Both the position numbers and the translations under genes were made by a program. 18,461 nt of DNA, from contig JAAXHV010000282.1 in the NCBI GenBank assembly GCA_012270695.1, forward strand, positions 1 to 18,461. Direction: 5' to 3'. This stretch comes from Gammaproteobacteria bacterium. Its GTDB lineage: Bacteria > Pseudomonadota > Gammaproteobacteria > Eutrophobiales > Eutrophobiaceae. Every line of letters begins with the position of its first letter. Position 1 is the first letter of the stretch. A model generated the notes under the pieces. It saw nothing but the letters and a program-made list of their open reading frames with translations, had not been told where the DNA came from and did no database searches. Below, piece by piece: positions 15,530 through 18,461 of the stretch.

Positions 15530-17034
15530 CCCGGACTCCCCAGCAGACACCTGACCTGCTGCCGGTCATTGAAGGGATAGCGCTTGCCGGCGATTTCCTG
15601 ACAGGTCTCGTGTCCCTTGCCGGCGATCAACACCACGTCATCAGGCCCGGCTTTCTCCAGCGCCAGTTCGATCGCCCTGGAACGGTTCCGCTCAATAGTG
15701 GCAGAACCCTTGGCGGCGATACCGGAGAGGATGGCCTCAATAATGTCATCTCCGGCTTCATATCTCGGATTGTCATCGGTTAAAATCACTTCATCGGCAA
15801 GTTTTTCCGCCACAGCCCCCATTAACGGCCGCTTTTCCTTATCCCGTTCGCCGCCACAGCCGAAAACACAAATCAAGCGCCCGTCACAACATTCCCTCAG
15901 ACTGGCCAGGGCCTGCTCAAGGGCAGCGGGTGTATGGGCATAATCGACGACGATACGCGCCCCGTCTGCGCGCTGGACAGTTTCCATACGACCCGGTACC
16001 GGGCCGATGTTTTCCAGCTTCTCCAGGATCAGGTCCAGGGGGAAACCTGCCAGGCCCAGCACCGAAACCACGGCCAGTAAATTGCCGGCGTTGAATTTCC
16101 CCGTTACCCCCGGCCGTAGCCGGCCGTTACCCCAGGGCGTGGCAATATCCAGGACAAGCTCAGCGCCAGGCACAGGCGTTGCGTTGACGAGTGGGGGAAC
16201 CGGCTGATGGGGGTTGCCTGATAAACCGTAGCTGATTACCTGCATACCCGCCGGCAGGCTGCGTAGTAGCGCGCGACCGTATGCGTCATCGCAGTTCACC
16301 ACGACAGCACGCAATGATTTGAATAAAAACAATTTCTCTTTGGCGCGGAAGTACTCCTGCAGGTTCCCGTGGTAATCAAGATGGTCGCGGCTGAGGTTGG
16401 TAAACACGGCCACGTCGAAATCGACACCGCTGACGCGTCCCTGATCCAGGGCATGGGACGATACTTCCATAAACGCCGCGTCCACACCTGTTTCTACGAA
16501 ACCGGCAAACAGGCGTTGCAGGTTGATGGCGCCCGGAGTCGTATTGATGCCCGATTGCAGGCGCGGATAACAGCCGTATCCAAGCGTGCCAACCAGACCC
16601 GGCTGTTTCTCAGTCAGTAATGAATAGACTTTCGCCAGCCACCAGCTCACCGAGGTCTTACCGTTGGTCCCTGTGACGCCGGTAACGCGCAGGCGTTTTG
16701 TGGGGTCGCCGAAAAAACGGCTGGCTATCAATCCCAGCTTGTCCCGCAGGTCCGGTACCGGGATGACCGCAGTCAGGCGCCGGTCCAGGTCTGGCAGCAG
16801 TTCCTCATCCATAACCACTGCAGCTGCCCCTGCCTTGACGGCATCCCGGATATACAGGCTGCCGCGGGTATTGGGCCCCCGGCAGGCGAGAAACAAATCG
16901 CCTTCCCGAATAGCGCGGCTGTCCGAACTGATCCCCTGTACGGAGATATCGCTGTGCAGCGGCGCAGCGGTCATGCCTTCCAGCAGAACCTGCAACGGAA
17001 TACCGGTTTGACACTTGTTCGCGGGCAACATCAT
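15526..17034 (-). CDS. murE: UDP-MurNAc-L-Ala-D-Glu--meso-diaminopimelate ligase MurE
   Basis: Adds the third residue of the stem peptide. Of about 502 residues, it carries SSDSRAIREGDLFLACRG (near 37-54), the ATP loop VTGTNGKTS (near 120-128), NTTPGA, EVSSHALDQGRV, the YFRAKEKLF stretch with the presumed carbamylated lysine (near 232), VDYAHTPAALE, CGGERDKEKRPLMG and GKGHE. The DNPR motif (near 421-424) is the established mark of meso-DAP-adding MurE, so the cell wall should be the Gram-negative DAP type. The start is ambiguous within two codons: GTG 17037, ATG 17034 and ATG 17031 follow one another at the ftsI stop. ATG 17034 shares a base with that stop (TGATG). The 3' end overlaps murF (GTGA). 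Confidence 0.97.
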   Translation of the reverse strand: MMLPANKCQTGIPLQVLLEGMTAAPLHSDISVQGISSDSRAIREGDLFLACRGPNTRGSLYIRDAVKAGAAAVVMDEELLPDLDRRLTAVIPVPDLRDKLGLIASRFFGDPTKRLRVTGVTGTNGKTSVSWWLAKVYSLLTEKQPGLVGTLGYGCYPRLQSGINTTPGAINLQRLFAGFVETGVDAAFMEVSSHALDQGRVSGVDFDVAVFTNLSRDHLDYHGNLQEYFRAKEKLFLFKSLRAVVVNCDDAYGRALLRSLPAGMQVISYGLSGNPHQPVPPLVNATPVPGAELVLDIATPWGNGRLRPGVTGKFNAGNLLAVVSVLGLAGFPLDLILEKLENIGPVPGRMETVQRADGARIVVDYAHTPAALEQALASLRECCDGRLICVFGCGGERDKEKRPLMGAVAEKLADEVILTDDNPRYEAGDDIIEAILSGIAAKGSATIERNRSRAIELALEKAGPDDVVLIAGKGHETCQEIAGKRYPFNDRQQVRCLLGSPG

Positions 17035-18461
17035 CACCTGGTATTGTTGGCGAGCAGCGCTTGTTTTTTCAGTCCGATCAGGTTGTCGGGGGGAATATTC
17101 AATATCCGCAACGCTCCCTGCATCACCGCGGAAAATACCGGCGCAGCGACCTGGCCGCCGAAATACTGGCCGGCTCTGGGATCATCTATTACGACGACCA
17201 GAACCAGGCGAGGTTCGGTTGCAGGAGCGAACCCCGCAAACAGCGAAACGTAACGGTCATCGGCGTAACCGGAGGCCGAAGCCTTATGGACGGTGCCTGT
17301 TTTACCGGCAACATGGTAACCTTCGACAGCCGCCCGCCTGCCGCTTCCGGCCGGCCCGACCACCGCCCGCATCATCCTGTTGATTTCAAACGCAACCGTT
17401 TCCGGCATAACCCGCCGGGAGGCAGGGATGGCGCTGACTTTCTGGAAGCTGATCGGATACAGCAGACCTCCGGACGCAATAACGGAATAGGCCTGCGCTA
17501 ACTGCATAGTAGTCACCGAGATACCGTACCCGTATGAAACTGTCGCCAGGTCCAGTTCGGACCAGCCGCTATGATCGGACAGGGTGCCCGGCACTTCTCC
17601 CGGGTATCCGCTCATAGTCGGACTGCCGAAACCGATATCATTATGCAGCTGCCAAAGCCGTTCCGGACCCAATGACAACGCCACTTTTGTGGTGCCGACG
17701 TTACTCGACCTGCGGATCACGTCGCTGACACTCAAAATACCGTAATTATTGATGTCACTGATCGAGTAGCGTCCGATCAGCAGGCGTCCGGGGTCGGTAT
17801 CAATCATGGTTTCCGGTTGATAGAGTCCGGAAATCAGCGCCGCAGCGATGGTAAACGGTTTTATGGTGGAGCCGGGTTCGAATACATCCGTCACCACGCG
17901 GTTCCTGTACAGGTTATCTTTAAGATCAGAGCGATTATTGGGATTGAACGAAGGCTGTACCGCCAGGGCAAATACCTCACCGGTGCTGACGCCCAGCAAC
18001 AGCAGCATCCCGCCCCTGGCCTTGTGGTTTATCACCGCTGTTTGCAATTCCCGGTATGCCAGGTACTGCAAGCGCTGGTCCAGCGCCAGGGTCAGGGATT
18101 GGCCATGACTGGGTTGTTTGATATTTTCAATGTCCTTGACGATCGAACCATACAAATCTTTCAATACCCGTTTTTTACCCGGAGTGCCCCGCAACCAGTC
18201 ATCAAAAGCCAGTTCAATGCCCTCCTGTCCCTCGTCATCGACATTGGTAAACCCGAGCAGGTGAGAAGCAACCTCACCGAGCGGATAGTAGCGTTTGTAC
18301 TCCTTGCTGGTATTGATCCCCGGAATTTTCAGGGACTGCACCTGCCGCGCCACGTCGGGTGTCAACTGTCTCTTCATATACACGAAATTCCTGCCCTGCC
18401 GTTCGGCCAGGAACTTCCGTATCTGTTGCGCCGAGGTATCCAGCAGGTCCGCCAGTTCGCC
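17034..18461 (-). CDS. ftsI: Peptidoglycan D,D-transpeptidase FtsI (PBP3), N-terminus outside the window
   Basis: Septal class B penicillin-binding protein that crosslinks glycan made by FtsW. The last 475 codons are present; the membrane anchor and first residues lie beyond 18461. The visible part has the end of the pedestal domain with RYYPLGEVASHLLGFTN, then the transpeptidase domain. Its active-site motifs are SxxK in EPGSTIKP (Ser codon at 17870-17868), SxN as SSN in RRSSNVG (near 17700-17708) and KTG in AGKTGTVHK (Lys codon at 17303-17301). All are intact. The conserved strand normally reading V-D-V-x-TGEVLAM is L-L-G-V-STGEVFAL here. The stop overlaps the murE start. ftsL, mraW and mraZ would be expected upstream, outside the window. 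Confidence 0.97.
   Translation of the reverse strand, partial: GELADLLDTSAQQIRKFLAERQGRNFVYMKRQLTPDVARQVQSLKIPGINTSKEYKRYYPLGEVASHLLGFTNVDDEGQEGIELAFDDWLRGTPGKKRVLKDLYGSIVKDIENIKQPSHGQSLTLALDQRLQYLAYRELQTAVINHKARGGMLLLLGVSTGEVFALAVQPSFNPNNRSDLKDNLYRNRVVTDVFEPGSTIKPFTIAAALISGLYQPETMIDTDPGRLLIGRYSISDINNYGILSVSDVIRRSSNVGTTKVALSLGPERLWQLHNDIGFGSPTMSGYPGEVPGTLSDHSGWSELDLATVSYGYGISVTTMQLAQAYSVIASGGLLYPISFQKVSAIPASRRVMPETVAFEINRMMRAVVGPAGSGRRAAVEGYHVAGKTGTVHKASASGYADDRYVSLFAGFAPATEPRLVLVVVIDDPRAGQYFGGQVAAPVFSAVMQGALRILNIPPDNLIGLKKQALLANNTR

Noticed and set aside
1..18461. CRISPR arrays, tRNA or rRNA genes, insertion sequences, phage or defence genes
   Set aside because: No repeat arrays, RNA gene signatures, transposase motifs or accessory genes were seen; the window is filled by core cell-wall, division, lipid A, replication-related and secretion genes.

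Overview
The window is almost wholly coding and carries the distal part of a proteobacterial dcw (division and cell wall) cluster on the minus strand, followed by the outer-membrane/secretion block that usually lies beside it. Read in the direction of transcription, from high to low coordinates, the order is ftsI (5' end outside the window), murE, murF, mraY, murD, ftsW, murG, murC, murB, ddl, ftsQ, ftsA, ftsZ and lpxC. After these come a plus-strand dciA (DUF721) gene, a minus-strand M23/LytM-type metallopeptidase gene and the first 111 codons of secA. The order lpxC, DUF721, M23, secA, the FtsZ tail ending in IPAFLRRQVD, the DAP-type MurE and LpxC together point to a Gram-negative proteobacterium, most likely a non-enteric gammaproteobacterium. 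murB lies between murC and ddl, unlike E. coli. I cannot name the genus.

Region by region: 17034-18461 is the penicillin-binding transpeptidase FtsI. 8002-17037 holds the cytoplasmic and lipid-linked steps of peptidoglycan precursor synthesis (MurE, MurF, MraY, MurD, MurG, MurC) plus the glycosyltransferase FtsW. 6010-7895 holds MurB and D-Ala-D-Ala ligase. 2821-6013 holds the divisome genes ftsQ, ftsA and ftsZ. 1899-2819 is lpxC for lipid A. 1-1937 holds dciA, the M23 peptidase and secA.

The minus-strand run is very compact. Most junctions overlap (GTGA, ATGA, TAATG, or 8-11 nt) or abut. The exceptions are the 106-nt murC-murB gap, which contains a repeat-like hairpin element, and gaps of 11-32 nt elsewhere. 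This suggests one long, translationally coupled transcript. Together the genes build UDP-MurNAc-pentapeptide (MurB, C, D, E, F with Ddl), move it to lipids I and II (MraY, MurG), polymerise and crosslink it at the septum (FtsW, FtsI), and supply the Z-ring (FtsQ, FtsA, FtsZ). LpxC ties in lipopolysaccharide synthesis.

The region is largely ordinary housekeeping DNA and I found no clearly new system. The points most worth checking are the repeat-like element in the murC-murB gap, the secA leader (possible promoter, a tiny open frame ending in a GTGA overlap, paired palindromes), unusual residues in FtsZ, and the one-nucleotide ftsZ-lpxC junction. No stretch above 300 bases lacks a gene.
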